A DNA stretch of 64,000 nt from Enterovirga rhinocerotis (GCF_004363955.1 NZ_SNZR01000011.1:1612001-1676000), one strand, 5' to 3'; shown: positions 16,489 through 26,494, numbered from the stretch's first letter. Notes: generated from the letters alone by a model not told the origin. A program made the numbers and translations.

Positions 16489-17064
16489 ATGCGTCGCTTC
16501 CTCCCCCTGCTGGCCGGGATGGCCTGTGCGGCCGCCGCCGCCCTTCCCGCCGCCGCCTATGAAATCGATCCGCTGACGCGCCAGCCGCTCATGCCCCTCG
16601 GCAACAGCGTGCCCCAGGCGACGGCGATCCCGCGCGAGGTGGTGTCGTATAGCGGCCGTCACGCGCCCGGCACGATCATCATCTCGACGACGGAGCGGCG
16701 CCTCTATCTCGTCCTCGGCGGCGGTCAGGCGATGCGTTACGGGGTCGGCGTCGGACGGCCGGGCTTCGACTGGGCCGGAACCAAGACGATCACCCGCAAG
16801 GCCGAATGGCCGACCTGGACCCCCCCGGCCCAGATGCTGAAGCGCCGCCCCGACCTGCCGCGGTTCATGAAGGGCGGGCCGGATAACCCGATGGGCGCCC
16901 GCGCGCTCTATCTGGGCTCCTCGCTGTATCGCATCCATGGATCGAACGAGCCCGACACGATCGGCCAGGCCGTCTCGTCGGGCTGCATCCGCATGCTCAA
17001 CGACGACGTGATCGACCTCTACAACCGGGTCAGGGTCGGAACGCGCGTGGTGGTCCAGCGCTGA
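16489..17064 (+). CDS. L,D-transpeptidase (YkuD family)
   Basis: A 191-residue exported enzyme that forms or remodels peptidoglycan cross-links or attaches proteins to peptidoglycan. It has a signal peptide (MRRFLPLLAGMACAAAAALPAAA-Y) and a YkuD domain ending in 'YRIHGSNEPDTIGQAVSSGCIRMLNDDVIDLYN'. This holds the catalytic histidine (HGSN) and cysteine (SSGCIRM), typical of the single-domain ErfK/YbiS/YcfS/YnhG class abundant in Hyphomicrobiales. I chose the ATG preceded by GAGGGTCC; an earlier ATG at 16459 adds ten residues before the signal. Confidence 0.93.
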   Translation: MRRFLPLLAGMACAAAAALPAAAYEIDPLTRQPLMPLGNSVPQATAIPREVVSYSGRHAPGTIIISTTERRLYLVLGGGQAMRYGVGVGRPGFDWAGTKTITRKAEWPTWTPPAQMLKRRPDLPRFMKGGPDNPMGARALYLGSSLYRIHGSNEPDTIGQAVSSGCIRMLNDDVIDLYNRVRVGTRVVVQR

Positions 17065-17066
17065 GC

Positions 17067-17120
17067 GAACGCGACCTCGCGTTCATTCGATCGACGGGGC
17101 GGCTTCGGCCGCCCTTGTCG
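17067..17120 (+). terminator. Tandem hairpins, likely terminator of the L,D-transpeptidase gene
   Basis: The first hairpin has perfect 8-base arms (17067-17074 with 17077-17084). The second has a 7-base GC stem (17097-17103 with 17108-17114) capped by a stable TTCG tetraloop and followed by TTGTCGTCTGT, a modest T-rich tail. Confidence 0.6.
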
Positions 17121-17139
17121 TCTGTGAAGCGGACGATGG

Positions 17140-17547
17140 TCACTCGTGCGTGAGGCCGGCGGCCTGCAGTTCCTGCCGGTAGCGTTGGAGGCGACCCTCC
17201 GGGTCCTCCGCCATCCCCGCCAGGTATCCCCATCCGTAGATTCCGGTCGAATGGCCGTCCCCGAACACCAATCGCACGGCATAATTCCCGACCGGCTCGA
17301 CCGAGGCGATCAGGACATCCGCCTTGCCTCCCACCAGCTTTCGCTCGGACGGCGAATGCCCCTGGACCTCCGCCGACGGGCTCTCGCAACGCAGCAGTTC
17401 CGCCGGGAGATCGGCCGTGCGCCCGTCGTCGAACGCGACCCGCAGCGACCTCCGGTCGGAGGCGAGGCGGATCTCGGTGGGCCAGGGCTGCGACACGGTG
17501 GTGATCCCGGAGCGATTCTGCACGGCGTCATTTGACGATAGGCGCAT
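17140..17547 (-). CDS. DUF971 domain protein (gamma-butyrobetaine hydroxylase-like N-terminal domain)
   Basis: A 135-residue DUF971 protein: 'PTEIRLASDRRSLRVAFDDGRTADLPAELLRCESPSAEVQGH', 'VLIASVEPVGNYAVRLVFGDGHSTGIYGWGYLAGMA'. The domain occurs alone in many proteobacteria and is linked by fusion and neighbourhood to Fe-S and molybdopterin metabolism; its exact role is unsettled. It is divergent from moaA with only 18 bases between the two start codons. That supports a molybdenum-cofactor connection and means each promoter lies in the other's coding sequence. Confidence 0.82.
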   Translation of the reverse strand: MRLSSNDAVQNRSGITTVSQPWPTEIRLASDRRSLRVAFDDGRTADLPAELLRCESPSAEVQGHSPSERKLVGGKADVLIASVEPVGNYAVRLVFGDGHSTGIYGWGYLAGMAEDPEGRLQRYRQELQAAGLTHE

Positions 17548-17565
17548 CGTCCCTAGATTAGAACG

Positions 17566-18648
17566 ATGTCCCTCGTCGACGATCCGATGATGCCGCCGTT
17601 TGCCGAACACGGCTCGGACGGTGCGCTCGCGACGCCCTCTGCCAGGGGCGCGCGCGGCCTCGTCGATCCGTTCGGACGCCACGTCACCTATCTGCGCGTC
17701 TCCGTCACCGATCGGTGCGACCTTCGCTGCGTCTATTGCATGGCGGAGGACATGACGTTCCTGCCGAAGCGCGATCTGCTCACGCTCGAGGAACTCGACC
17801 GCCTCTGCTCCGCCTTCATCGACCGTGGCGTGCGAAAGCTCCGGCTGACGGGAGGAGAGCCCCTGGTCCGTCGCGACGTCATGCGGCTCGTCGGATCGCT
17901 GTCGCGCCATCTCGTCTCCGGGGCGCTGCAGGAACTGACCCTGACGACGAACGGCACCCTGCTCGGACGCTATGCCGACGAGTTGGCCGGTCATGGCGTC
18001 CGGCGAATCAACGTGTCCCTCGATTCGCTGGACCCGGCCCGGTTCAAGGCGATCACGCGGCGGGGAGACCTCGCCCAGGTCCTGCGCGGCATCGAGGCCG
18101 CCCGGCGGGCGGGCATCAAGGTTAAGATCAACACCGTGGCGCTTCTCGGCGTCAACGAGGACGAGATCGCCCCGATGCTCGAATGGGCGCATGGGGAAGG
18201 CATGGACCTCACGCTGATCGAGGTCATGCCGATGGGCGAGATCGAGCCCGGCCGACTGGACCAGTACCTGCCGCTCTCGGTGGTTCGCGATCGGCTCGCG
18301 GAGCGTTTCACGCTCACACCTCTTTCGGAGCGCACCGGCGGGCCGGCCCGCTATGTCAGGGTCGAGCAAACCGGGGGGAAGCTCGGCTTCATCACGCCCC
18401 TGACCCACAACTTCTGCGAATCCTGCAACCGCGTGCGACTGACCTGCACCGGGCAGCTCTACCTGTGCCTCGGCCAGGAAGACGCGGCAGACCTTCGTGC
18501 TCCCCTCCGCGCCTCGGAGGCGGACGACAGGCTGCGCGCAGCGATCGACGAGGCGATCACGCGCAAGCCGCGGGGCCATGATTTCGTCATCGACCGTGAC
18601 CACACGGCTCCGGCCGTCCCCCGCCACATGAGCGTCACCGGCGGCTGA
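17566..18648 (+). CDS. moaA: GTP 3',8-cyclase MoaA
   Basis: The radical-SAM enzyme that converts GTP to 3',8-cyclo-GTP in the first step of molybdenum cofactor synthesis. It has the radical-SAM cluster motif 'CDLRCVYCM' (C51, C55, C58) and the C-terminal cluster '[13 protein letters not shown]' with its third cysteine. The chain ends in 'MSVTGG', whose final Gly-Gly is needed for catalysis in known MoaA. At 360 residues it is slightly longer than usual; a start at the internal ATG 17587 is possible. It supplies the cofactor that the molybdenum hydroxylase at 3.4-7.2 kb needs, although it is not in that operon. Confidence 0.95.
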   Translation: MSLVDDPMMPPFAEHGSDGALATPSARGARGLVDPFGRHVTYLRVSVTDRCDLRCVYCMAEDMTFLPKRDLLTLEELDRLCSAFIDRGVRKLRLTGGEPLVRRDVMRLVGSLSRHLVSGALQELTLTTNGTLLGRYADELAGHGVRRINVSLDSLDPARFKAITRRGDLAQVLRGIEAARRAGIKVKINTVALLGVNEDEIAPMLEWAHGEGMDLTLIEVMPMGEIEPGRLDQYLPLSVVRDRLAERFTLTPLSERTGGPARYVRVEQTGGKLGFITPLTHNFCESCNRVRLTCTGQLYLCLGQEDAADLRAPLRASEADDRLRAAIDEAITRKPRGHDFVIDRDHTAPAVPRHMSVTGG

Positions 18649-18652
18649 CCGC

Positions 18653-18676
18653 CGAGACACCGGTCTCGTCCTTTCG
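18653..18676 (+). terminator. Weak hairpin after moaA
   Basis: CGAGAC (18653-18658) and GTCTCG (18663-18668) form a 6-base stem with a 4-base loop, followed by TCCTTT. It is a possible terminator between moaA and the TRAP genes. Confidence 0.4.
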
Positions 18677-18757
18677 ACGGCCTTGACGTGAAGCCCCTTT
18701 CGGACCGAAGGCAGAACGCCGCGCAAGGCGGCCGCTGCTTTTGTCTGGGGAGGCCAC

Positions 18758-19297
18758 ATGGAAGCGTTACGGTCCGTGTGTCGTGGCATCGATCGCATCA
18801 GCCAAGGCTTTGCCTGGATCTCGGACTGGCTGGTTCTCTTCGCCGTGCTGATCAGCGCGGCGAATGCCGTCGTGCGCTACCTCTTCAGCTACTCCTCCAA
18901 CGCCTTTCTCGAAGTGCAGTGGTACATGTTCGGCGCGATGGTCCTTCTCGGCGCCGCCTACACGCTGCGCATGAACGAGCATGTCCGGGTTGATCTGATC
19001 TACTCGGCGGTGTCTCCCCGGACCCAACTGTGGATCGATATCGTCGGGTTCGCCGTCTTCTTCTTGCCCGTGATGATCTATCTGACCTGGCTGTCGTGGC
19101 CGTTCTTCTGGCAGTCCTTCAAGAGCGGCGAGTATTCGAACAGCCCCGGCGGCCTGATCCTATGGCCGGCGAAGATGCTGGTGCCCATGGGCTTCGGCCT
19201 GCTGACGCTCCAGGGCTTCTCGGAACTCGCAAAGCGCATCCTCGCGCTCGAAGGGGTGATCGAGATCGACGCCCGTTACGAAAAACCCGTCCAGTAG
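18758..19297 (+). CDS. dctQ: TRAP transporter small permease (DctQ)
   Basis: The 179-residue small membrane subunit of a tripartite ATP-independent periplasmic transporter. It has four membrane helices and the DctQ-type segments 'NAVVRYLF', 'EVQWYMFGAMVLLGAAYTLRMNEHVRVDLIY' and 'LTLQGFSELAKRI'. A strong GGGGAGG ribosome binding site precedes the ATG. The large subunit follows after 40 bases. No DctP binding protein is adjacent; the best candidate is at 41.6 kb. Confidence 0.93.
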   Translation: MEALRSVCRGIDRISQGFAWISDWLVLFAVLISAANAVVRYLFSYSSNAFLEVQWYMFGAMVLLGAAYTLRMNEHVRVDLIYSAVSPRTQLWIDIVGFAVFFLPVMIYLTWLSWPFFWQSFKSGEYSNSPGGLILWPAKMLVPMGFGLLTLQGFSELAKRILALEGVIEIDARYEKPVQ

Positions 19298-19337
19298 GCC
19301 GACCGGCCCCGCTCCCGTCTGAAGAAAAGGCCGGCTC

Positions 19338-20770
<1,433 letters not shown>

Positions 20771-20774
<4 letters not shown>

Positions 20775-21568
20775 CCGCGATTCCGCCCATCGTTGCGACG
20801 AGGAGGCGCGCCGCTCGCGTGGCGCGGCTCGCTTTCGTCCTCGCCCTAATCTTCGGTCCGTCCGGCGCCCTCGCGCAGGCCCAGCTCCGCATCGCCGTCG
20901 AGGGCGCCTATCCCCCCTTCAACTACGCCGAGGGGCAGGAGCCGGCCGGCTTCGAGGTCGATCTCGGCCGTGCGCTCTGCGAGGCGATGGGCCTGCCCTG
21001 CACCTTCGTCCTGCAGGATTGGGACGGGCTGCACGCGGCCCTGAAGGAGAAGCGCATCGACGCCATCATGTCGTCGATGGAGATCACGCCCGAGCGGCGC
21101 AGCCGCTATCGCTTCTCGCGTCCGTATTACCGGATGCCCTCGCTCCTGATCGGGCGGCGGGACGCCGACATCCCCGATCCCTTCAACACCACGTCACTCG
21201 CCGGCAAGCGCGTCGGCGTCGTGGAGGACGGCGAGTTCGCGGCCTACCTCGAGAGCCTGCCCGCGAAACCCGAGATCCGGCTCTATCACAAGCTCGACGA
21301 TGCCGAGCTCGACCTCCTGGCCGAGCGGCTCGACTTCGTCCTCGGCGACAAGCTCGAGATCCAGTCCTTCCTTCAGTCGCGCGAGGGAGGAGATTGCTGT
21401 CGGCCGGTCGCAGACCTGCCGGTCGATCGCGGCGAAGGCTATGGGGTCGCCGTCAGGAAGGGCGACCGAGGGCTGGCGGAGATGTTCGACGCCGCCATCG
21501 CGAAGGTGATCGCCGACGGAACCTATGATCGCATCCGCGCGAAATACCTGCCGTTCGATATCAAGTGA
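20771..21568 (+). CDS. Family-3 extracellular solute-binding protein
   Basis: A 265-residue periplasmic protein of the SBP_bac_3 family (HisJ/ArgT class), which usually binds polar amino acids for ABC importers. It has a signal peptide (hydrophobic run ARLAFVLALIFGPSGALA-QA) and then 'LRIAVEGAYPPFNYAEGQEPAGFEVDLGRALCEAMG', the canonical first-lobe sequence, with 'RYRFSRPYYRMP' later. The GTG start overlaps dctM by 4 bases. No ABC permease or ATPase of this class is in the window. It is an odd partner for TRAP membrane proteins: either a stray ABC component or a sensor-like binding protein co-expressed with them. Confidence 0.88.
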
Positions 21569-21598
21569 GCGCCGAACGGCGCAGACAAGGAGTAGATG

Positions 21599-22471
21599 AT
21601 GGCGAAAGTGGCGTTCCTCGGCCTCGGCGTGATGGGCTACCCGATGGCGGGCCATCTCGCGAAGAAGGGCCATTCCGTCACCGTCTACAACCGCACGGCG
21701 GCCAAGGCGGAGAGATGGGCCGGCGAGCACGGCGGCGCCTTCGCCAAGACGCCGGCGGAGGCAGCCCAGGGCCAGGAGATCGTCTTCTGCTGCGTCGGCA
21801 ACGACAACGACCTCCGCGAAGTGACGATCGGCGCCTCGGGTGCGTTCCAGGCGATGGGCAAGGGCACCGTCTTCGTCGACCACACGACGGCGTCCGCCAA
21901 TGTCGCGCGTGAGCTCGACGCGGCGGCAAGGGCGGCCGGCTTCGGCTTCATCGATGCGCCGGTCTCCGGCGGTCAGGCCGGTGCCGAGAACGGCGTCCTG
22001 ACGGTCATGTGCGGCGGCGATGACGCCGTGTTCCAGCGCGTCGAACCGGTCATCATGAGCTTCGCCCGGGCTTGCCGGCTGCTCGGTCCGACCGGGTCCG
22101 GCCAGCTCGCCAAGATGATGAACCAGATCTGCATCGCCGGCCTCGTCCAGGGCCTCGCCGAGGCCGTGGCCTTCGGCCAGCGGGCCGGGATGGACATCGA
22201 GGCCGTGATCGACGTCATCTCGAAGGGCGCGGCAGGCTCCTGGCAGATGGAGAACCGATACAAGACGATGAACCAGGGCAAGTACGATTTCGGCTTCGCC
22301 GTCGACTGGATGCGCAAGGACCTGTCGATCTGCCTCGACGAGGCCCGCAGCAACGGCGCCCTCCTGCCGGCGACCGCGATGATCGACCAGTTCTACGCCG
22401 AGGTGCAGCGCATGGGCGGCGGCCGCTGGGACACGTCGAGCCTCCTCGCGAGGCTCAACCAGACCAAGTAG
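21599..22471 (+). CDS. Beta-hydroxyacid dehydrogenase (3-hydroxyisobutyrate dehydrogenase family)
   Basis: A 290-residue NAD(P)-dependent dehydrogenase. The nucleotide-binding loop 'GLGVMGYPMAGHL' is at the N-terminus, the substrate loop 'DAPVSGGQAGAENGVLTVM' is near residue 120, and the catalytic lysine lies in 'GSGQLAKMMNQ'. Family members oxidise 3-hydroxyisobutyrate, tartronate semialdehyde and similar hydroxyacids. I chose the second of two adjacent ATGs because AAGGAG lies 6 bases upstream of it. It follows the TRAP/binding-protein genes by 30 bases and may act on the imported organic acid. Confidence 0.9.
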   Translation: MAKVAFLGLGVMGYPMAGHLAKKGHSVTVYNRTAAKAERWAGEHGGAFAKTPAEAAQGQEIVFCCVGNDNDLREVTIGASGAFQAMGKGTVFVDHTTASANVARELDAAARAAGFGFIDAPVSGGQAGAENGVLTVMCGGDDAVFQRVEPVIMSFARACRLLGPTGSGQLAKMMNQICIAGLVQGLAEAVAFGQRAGMDIEAVIDVISKGAAGSWQMENRYKTMNQGKYDFGFAVDWMRKDLSICLDEARSNGALLPATAMIDQFYAEVQRMGGGRWDTSSLLARLNQTK

Positions 22472-22478
22472 GGCACAT

Positions 22479-22554
22479 TCCGGGCTCCGCTGCAGCCGAG
22501 CCCGGACCGCTCTCGCAGGCTGCACACATGCAAACGCCGGCCAGTGGCCGGCGT
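22479..22554. terminator. Two hairpins between convergent genes
   Basis: The first is a perfect 9-base stem (22479-22487 with 22498-22506). The second is a perfect 9-base GC stem (22534-22542 with 22546-22554) with a 3-base loop, followed on the minus strand by TTTG. They probably end the convergent dehydrogenase and nlpD transcripts. Confidence 0.6.
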
Positions 22555-22601
22555 CTGACGATCCGGGTTCCGCGTCGCGGAATCCCGATGGCGGTTGCGC
22601 C

Positions 22602-24047
22602 TTACTCTGCGCTGGCGAGGTACTTCATCGGGTCGACCGGGGTCGAGCCCTTGCGGATCTCGAAGTGCAGCTGCGGCGACGTCACGTTGCCGGTCTGCCC
22701 CGACCGGGCGATCGACTGGCCGCGGCTCACCCGCTGGCCGCGCTTGACGTCGATCTGGCCGTTATTGGCATAGGCCGAGACGTAGCCGTTGTCGTGCCGG
22801 ATGAGGACGAGGTTGCCGTAGCCCTTCACCTCGGAGCCGGCATAGGCGACGGTGCCGTCGCCGGCCGCCTTCACCGGCGTGCCTTCCGGCACGGCGATGT
22901 TGATGCCCTCGTTGCCGCCGCTCCCGCCGAAACCGGCGATGACCCGGCCGCGCGCCGGCCAGCGGAAATCGGTCGTGCCGCCGGAGGCCGTGGTCTTGGC
23001 CGGCGCCGACGGCGCGATCGCTCCCGTCGACTCGGGCTCTCTCGCAACCGTCTTCGGCGACTCGGCCGCGGCCTGCCTCGTCGGAACGGTCTTGGCCGGT
23101 TCCACGGATGCGACCCTCACAGGCTCCTTCCGCGACGCCGCCGGTTTCGCAGGCTCGACCGGCTTCGATGCGGCCGCGGGCTGGGCCGAAGCGACGACCT
23201 TCCTCGCCGGGAGGACGATCTCCCGCTCCGCAACCCTGGCAGGCCGCGTCTCCGGCTTGGTGGCCGTCCTCGCGGGAACGGGGGGCGGCGCGCGGAGAAC
23301 CTGCTGGCGCGCCTCGGCCACGCGCTGAGCGGGGGCGGCGCGGGTCGGCTCCGGGGCTTGCGCGACGACCGGCCGGCCGGGACGCATCTGAGGCTTCGGC
23401 GGGGCTGCCTCGGCGATCGTCCTGGGCGCCGACCTCGCGACGTCCATCCGCGAAGAAGCGACCACGCGGCCCGCGGGCTGGGGTGCCGGCGGCGCGGTGT
23501 AACGCACGGGAGCCGGAGCCTCGGCGCGGCGGGCAGGCGCCACGCCGGCATCTCCCCTGGCGCTGTAGACCGGAATGACGACCCGACGGCCGCCGGTCAC
23601 ATCCCCGTGCTTCAGCCCGTTGGCCGACAGGATGGCGTCGGCCGGAACGCCGTAGCGGCTGGACAGGGTCGTGACGGTTTCGCCGGGTCCGACGATGACG
23701 GTCGTGCCGCCGGTCGTCGACCAGCCGGGACCGCCGCTTGCAGTCCTCGGACGCGACGGCATCGCGTGGGACGGAGCCTCATACGGCGCCGCGCTGGACG
23801 TCCCGATCGGCGGCAGCGGCTGCGCGTCGATCGTGCTGCGGGGCATCGCAGCCGCAGGCGGCTCGCGATTGATGCTTCCCGTATGGATGGGATCCGCGCC
23901 CTGACCCGCGCTCGGGAAGGGATTGGAGAAGGGGTTGCCGCCGGCGAAGCGGTCGGTCGAGCAGGCTGCGGCCAGGCTCCCGACCATCCCGATGATCGCG
24001 AACCGCGACACGGCCCGCATCATCTCGCCCCCGAGTCCGTTACGCAT
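22602..24047 (-). CDS. nlpD: NlpD/DipM-like LysM-M23 lipoprotein with degenerate active site
   Basis: A 481-residue envelope lipoprotein that probably activates cell-wall amidases at division. I chose the start giving a lipoprotein signal ending in lipobox LAAAC. One LysM domain follows ('GPGETVTTLSSRYGVPADAILSANGLKHGD'), then a long Pro/Ala/Arg-rich linker, then a C-terminal LytM (M23) domain. The zinc ligands are lost: the usual HxGxD-type segment reads 'NEGINIAVP', the YAH loop reads 'YANNG', and the HxH motif is 'QLHFEI'. The protein is therefore unlikely to be a peptidase, just like NlpD and EnvC. It lies downstream of surE and pcm, the classic arrangement. Confidence 0.9.
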   Translation of the reverse strand: MRNGLGGEMMRAVSRFAIIGMVGSLAAACSTDRFAGGNPFSNPFPSAGQGADPIHTGSINREPPAAAMPRSTIDAQPLPPIGTSSAAPYEAPSHAMPSRPRTASGGPGWSTTGGTTVIVGPGETVTTLSSRYGVPADAILSANGLKHGDVTGGRRVVIPVYSARGDAGVAPARRAEAPAPVRYTAPPAPQPAGRVVASSRMDVARSAPRTIAEAAPPKPQMRPGRPVVAQAPEPTRAAPAQRVAEARQQVLRAPPPVPARTATKPETRPARVAEREIVLPARKVVASAQPAAASKPVEPAKPAASRKEPVRVASVEPAKTVPTRQAAAESPKTVAREPESTGAIAPSAPAKTTASGGTTDFRWPARGRVIAGFGGSGGNEGINIAVPEGTPVKAAGDGTVAYAGSEVKGYGNLVLIRHDNGYVSAYANNGQIDVKRGQRVSRGQSIARSGQTGNVTSPQLHFEIRKGSTPVDPMKYLASAE

Positions 24048-24131
24048 CACTGAACGCCCCAAACGCAAAACCGTAGATCGGATTAAAGGCCTTTTGGGGT
24101 TAAGCTTCCGTTGAACGCCGCCCATTCGGAT

Positions 24132-24830
24132 TCACGATATTGCAGGAAGGCGGATGGGCGCGCCCATCGAGACGGCGAGTTCCCCTTCGGAGGCGCACAG
24201 GACGGTCATGAGGCGGACGGAACCGGACGCGTCCCGGTTGCCCGCGACGAGCCGGCCGCCGGCCGCGAGCAGGGAGGTCAGAGATTCCGGCACGGTCCCT
24301 TCGGCGAGAGCCCCGTTGACGAGGATGCGATCGTACCGTGTCTCACGGCCGTCATCCGCAAAGCCGTCGCGGCAATCCATGCCGCAGCGCTCCGAGAAAC
24401 CGGCCGCCTTGATCCTTTGCCAGGCGCTGTCCGCGAGGACCGGCCGCCGCTCGATGGAATCGACATCGCCCCCGAGGGCGCACAGCAACGCGGTCACGTA
24501 GCCGGAGCCCGTTCCGATCTCGAGGATGCGCTGACCGGATCCGACGCCGAGGGCCCTCACCATCACGGCGACCACGGTCGGTGCCGTCATCGTCTCGCCG
24601 CAGGGCAGAGGGAGCGCGATGTCGTGCCGCGCGAGATCCGCATAGCGGCGCGGCGCGAACAACTCGCGCGGCACCGTCTCCATCGCCCTCAACAGCGACA
24701 GATCGGCGATGCCTCTCGTCCGCAAGGCGAGGACGAAGGCGGCAGCCTCCGCCCGGGGCTCGTAGGCCCGGGTTTCATCGATGAGTGCGAAGGCGGCAGA
24801 CACAACAAGCCCCCGAAAGGAATGCTCCAT
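24132..24830 (-). CDS. pcm: Protein-L-isoaspartate O-methyltransferase
   Basis: A 232-residue SAM-dependent methyltransferase that starts repair of isomerised aspartyl residues in aged proteins. It has motif I 'ILEIGTGSGYVTALLC' for SAM binding, the upstream 'LFAPRRYADLARHDIALPLPCGETMTAPTVVAVM' typical of Pcm, and 'YDRILVNGALAEGTVPESL'. It lies between surE and nlpD in the conserved order. The usual post-motif alanine-glycine pattern is slightly changed ('VNGAL' where 'VTAAA' is common), but the call is firm. Confidence 0.9.
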   Translation of the reverse strand: MEHSFRGLVVSAAFALIDETRAYEPRAEAAAFVLALRTRGIADLSLLRAMETVPRELFAPRRYADLARHDIALPLPCGETMTAPTVVAVMVRALGVGSGQRILEIGTGSGYVTALLCALGGDVDSIERRPVLADSAWQRIKAAGFSERCGMDCRDGFADDGRETRYDRILVNGALAEGTVPESLTSLLAAGGRLVAGNRDASGSVRLMTVLCASEGELAVSMGAPIRLPAIS

Positions 24831-24902
24831 CCTCGTCGGGGGAGATTGACGTTTGGTGTGCGAGGTCTCGCCAGCGGTTGTGGACGCCGCCGCGAACGGC
24901 CG

Positions 24903-25673
24903 TCAGTTACCCTGCGCCAGAGCCTGCGCGAAATGGGTCATGGTCGGCTCGTCCGTCATGTCGAGGCGCAGCGGCGTCACCGAGATGCGGTTCTGGACGA
25001 GGGCCAGGAGATCGGTCCCGTTGCCGGGATCGTAGTGCTTGCGCGCGAAGCCGATCCAGAAATACGGATTGCCGCGCCCATCCGCGCGCTCCTCGATGGA
25101 CAGCAACTCCTTGTCGCGCTTGCCCTGGGCGGTGACGGCGATGCCCTGCACCTCCTCCGGCTCGCAGTCGGGGAAGTTGATGTTCATCAGCGTCCCATCC
25201 GGGATGCCGACATCGACGATCCGGCGGATCGTCTCGGCACCGTGATGACGCGCGCAATGCCACTTGATGTTAGCGCGCCCGCTCCGGCCATAGGCCTGCG
25301 ACAGGGCGATCGAGGGGATGCCGAGGATCGTACCCTCCGTCGCGCCCGCGACCGTGCCCGAATAGGTGACGTCCTCGGCGACGTTCTGGCCCCGATTGAT
25401 GCCGGAGAGGACAAGATCGGGCCGCAGATCCTTGATCACGTGGCGCGTGCCCATGATGACGCAATCCGTCGGGGTGCCCTTCACCGCGAAGCGCCGCTCG
25501 GCGACCTGACGCAGCCGCAGCGGATCGGACAGCGAGAGCGAGTGCGACACGCCGGACTGATCGAATTCCGGCGCGACGGTCCAGACGTCGTCCGACAGCT
25601 CGCGCGCGATCTCTTCGAGGAATTCGAGGCCCGGCGAGTGGATGCCGTCGTCGTTCGTGATCAGAATGCGCAA
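24903..25673 (-). CDS. surE: 5'/3'-nucleotidase SurE
   Basis: A 256-residue metal-dependent nucleotidase linked to stationary-phase survival. It opens with 'RILITNDDGIHSPGL', which holds the metal-binding Asp-Asp pair, and has 'APEFDQSGVSHSL', 'KGTPTDCV' and 'DLVLSGINRGQNVAEDVTYSGTVAGATEG'. The start codon is TTG, with a strong GGAGG 5 bases upstream. pcm follows after 72 bases. The length is typical. Confidence 0.95.
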   Translation of the reverse strand: MRILITNDDGIHSPGLEFLEEIARELSDDVWTVAPEFDQSGVSHSLSLSDPLRLRQVAERRFAVKGTPTDCVIMGTRHVIKDLRPDLVLSGINRGQNVAEDVTYSGTVAGATEGTILGIPSIALSQAYGRSGRANIKWHCARHHGAETIRRIVDVGIPDGTLMNINFPDCEPEEVQGIAVTAQGKRDKELLSIEERADGRGNPYFWIGFARKHYDPGNGTDLLALVQNRISVTPLRLDMTDEPTMTHFAQALAQGN

Positions 25674-25782
25674 GCGAACCTCCGGGTGACGCGGCCGTAT
25701 CGCATCGGCAGCACCCGAGGTCCATGCCGGGCATGTGACGAGCCTGCCGTGAGCCGCGCCGCCGGCGCCCTAACCTCGTCGC

Positions 25783-26118
25783 TCAGGTACGGTCGCTCTC
25801 CCTGAGATCGGAGAAACTCCTGATCTTGACGGCGCGATCGGGGAACCTCGCAACGATCTCCAACTCGCCCCCCATCGCCTCGATGAAGCGGCGCAGGGTG
25901 CTGACATACATGTCCGTCCGCTTCTCGATCTTGGCGACCGATCCCTGGTTGATCTGGAGAGTCTGCCCGAGTTCCTCTTGGGACAGCTTCAAGGCACGGC
26001 GCACTTCGGCGAGGTCCATCTCCTCTCCGAGACGCCGGGCCTCGACCTCGGCTTCGGCCTGGGCCTCGGGCGACATGCGGGCGCGAAGCTCCGCGAAGCT
26101 ACGCCGACCGGCCATCAC
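25783..26118 (-). CDS. higA: XRE-family antitoxin of a HigBA-type pair
   Basis: A 111-residue DNA-binding antitoxin. The helix-turn-helix spans about residues 36-85 ('EVRRALKLSQEELGQTLQINQGSVAKIEKRTDMYVSTLRRFIEAMGGEL'), preceded by an acidic helix that may contact the toxin. It starts inside the toxin stop codon (ATGA overlap), so toxin comes first, as in higBA. It should repress the pair by binding the palindrome just upstream of the toxin gene. The family is firm; the pairing is from context. Confidence 0.87.
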   Translation of the reverse strand: MMAGRRSFAELRARMSPEAQAEAEVEARRLGEEMDLAEVRRALKLSQEELGQTLQINQGSVAKIEKRTDMYVSTLRRFIEAMGGELEIVARFPDRAVKIRSFSDLRESDRT

Positions 26119-26471
26119 CTCTTCTCCTTCTGCAACTCGGCGAGATGCTCGTCATAGAGGGCATCGGCGATCGGGATCATCCGCTCGTAGAACCGCCCGT
26201 CGCCCGTCTTGTCGCCGCCGATCAGCAGGATCGCTGTCCGGCGCGGGTCGAAGGCATAGAACACCCGCAAAGGCTTGCCGCCGCTCTGCACGCGCAACTC
26301 TCGCATATGAGCGTGGCGCGAACCGTTGAGTCCGCTCGAATAGGGGAACGGGAGATGGGGGCCGCGCTGCTCCAATTTCCGGACATGGGAGTCGAGGCCG
26401 ATCTGCTCGGCTTCGGTGAGCGTGTCCCACCAGAGGCCGAACTCGTCGGTATACTCGACGGCCCATTCCAT
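26115..26471 (-). CDS. higB: RelE/HigB-type toxin (Gp49-like)
   Basis: A 118-residue toxin of the phage-derived Gp49-like/HigB branch of RelE mRNA interferases. Typical segments are 'WWDTLTEAEQIGLDSHVRKLEQRGPHLPFPYSSGLNGSRHAHMRELRVQSGGKPLRVFYAFDPRRTAILLIGGDKTGDGRFYERMIPIAD'. These include the conserved 'H-MRELR' strand and the 'D+RR-AILL-GGDK' core. Family members cleave mRNA at the ribosome. The antitoxin gene overlaps its stop by 4 bases. Confidence 0.88.
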   Translation of the reverse strand: MEWAVEYTDEFGLWWDTLTEAEQIGLDSHVRKLEQRGPHLPFPYSSGLNGSRHAHMRELRVQSGGKPLRVFYAFDPRRTAILLIGGDKTGDGRFYERMIPIADALYDEHLAELQKEKR

Positions 26472-26474
26472 TAA

Positions 26475-26494
26475 GTGAATAGTATTCCTTTCAC
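26475..26494 (-). promoter_or_regulatory. Candidate HigA operator
   Basis: An AT-rich palindrome, GAATA-G-TATTC (26477-26487), lies within a wider GTGAA...TTCAC pair (26475-26479 and 26490-26494). It is 4 bases upstream of the toxin start in otherwise GC-rich DNA, where an autorepressor would be expected to bind. Confidence 0.5.
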
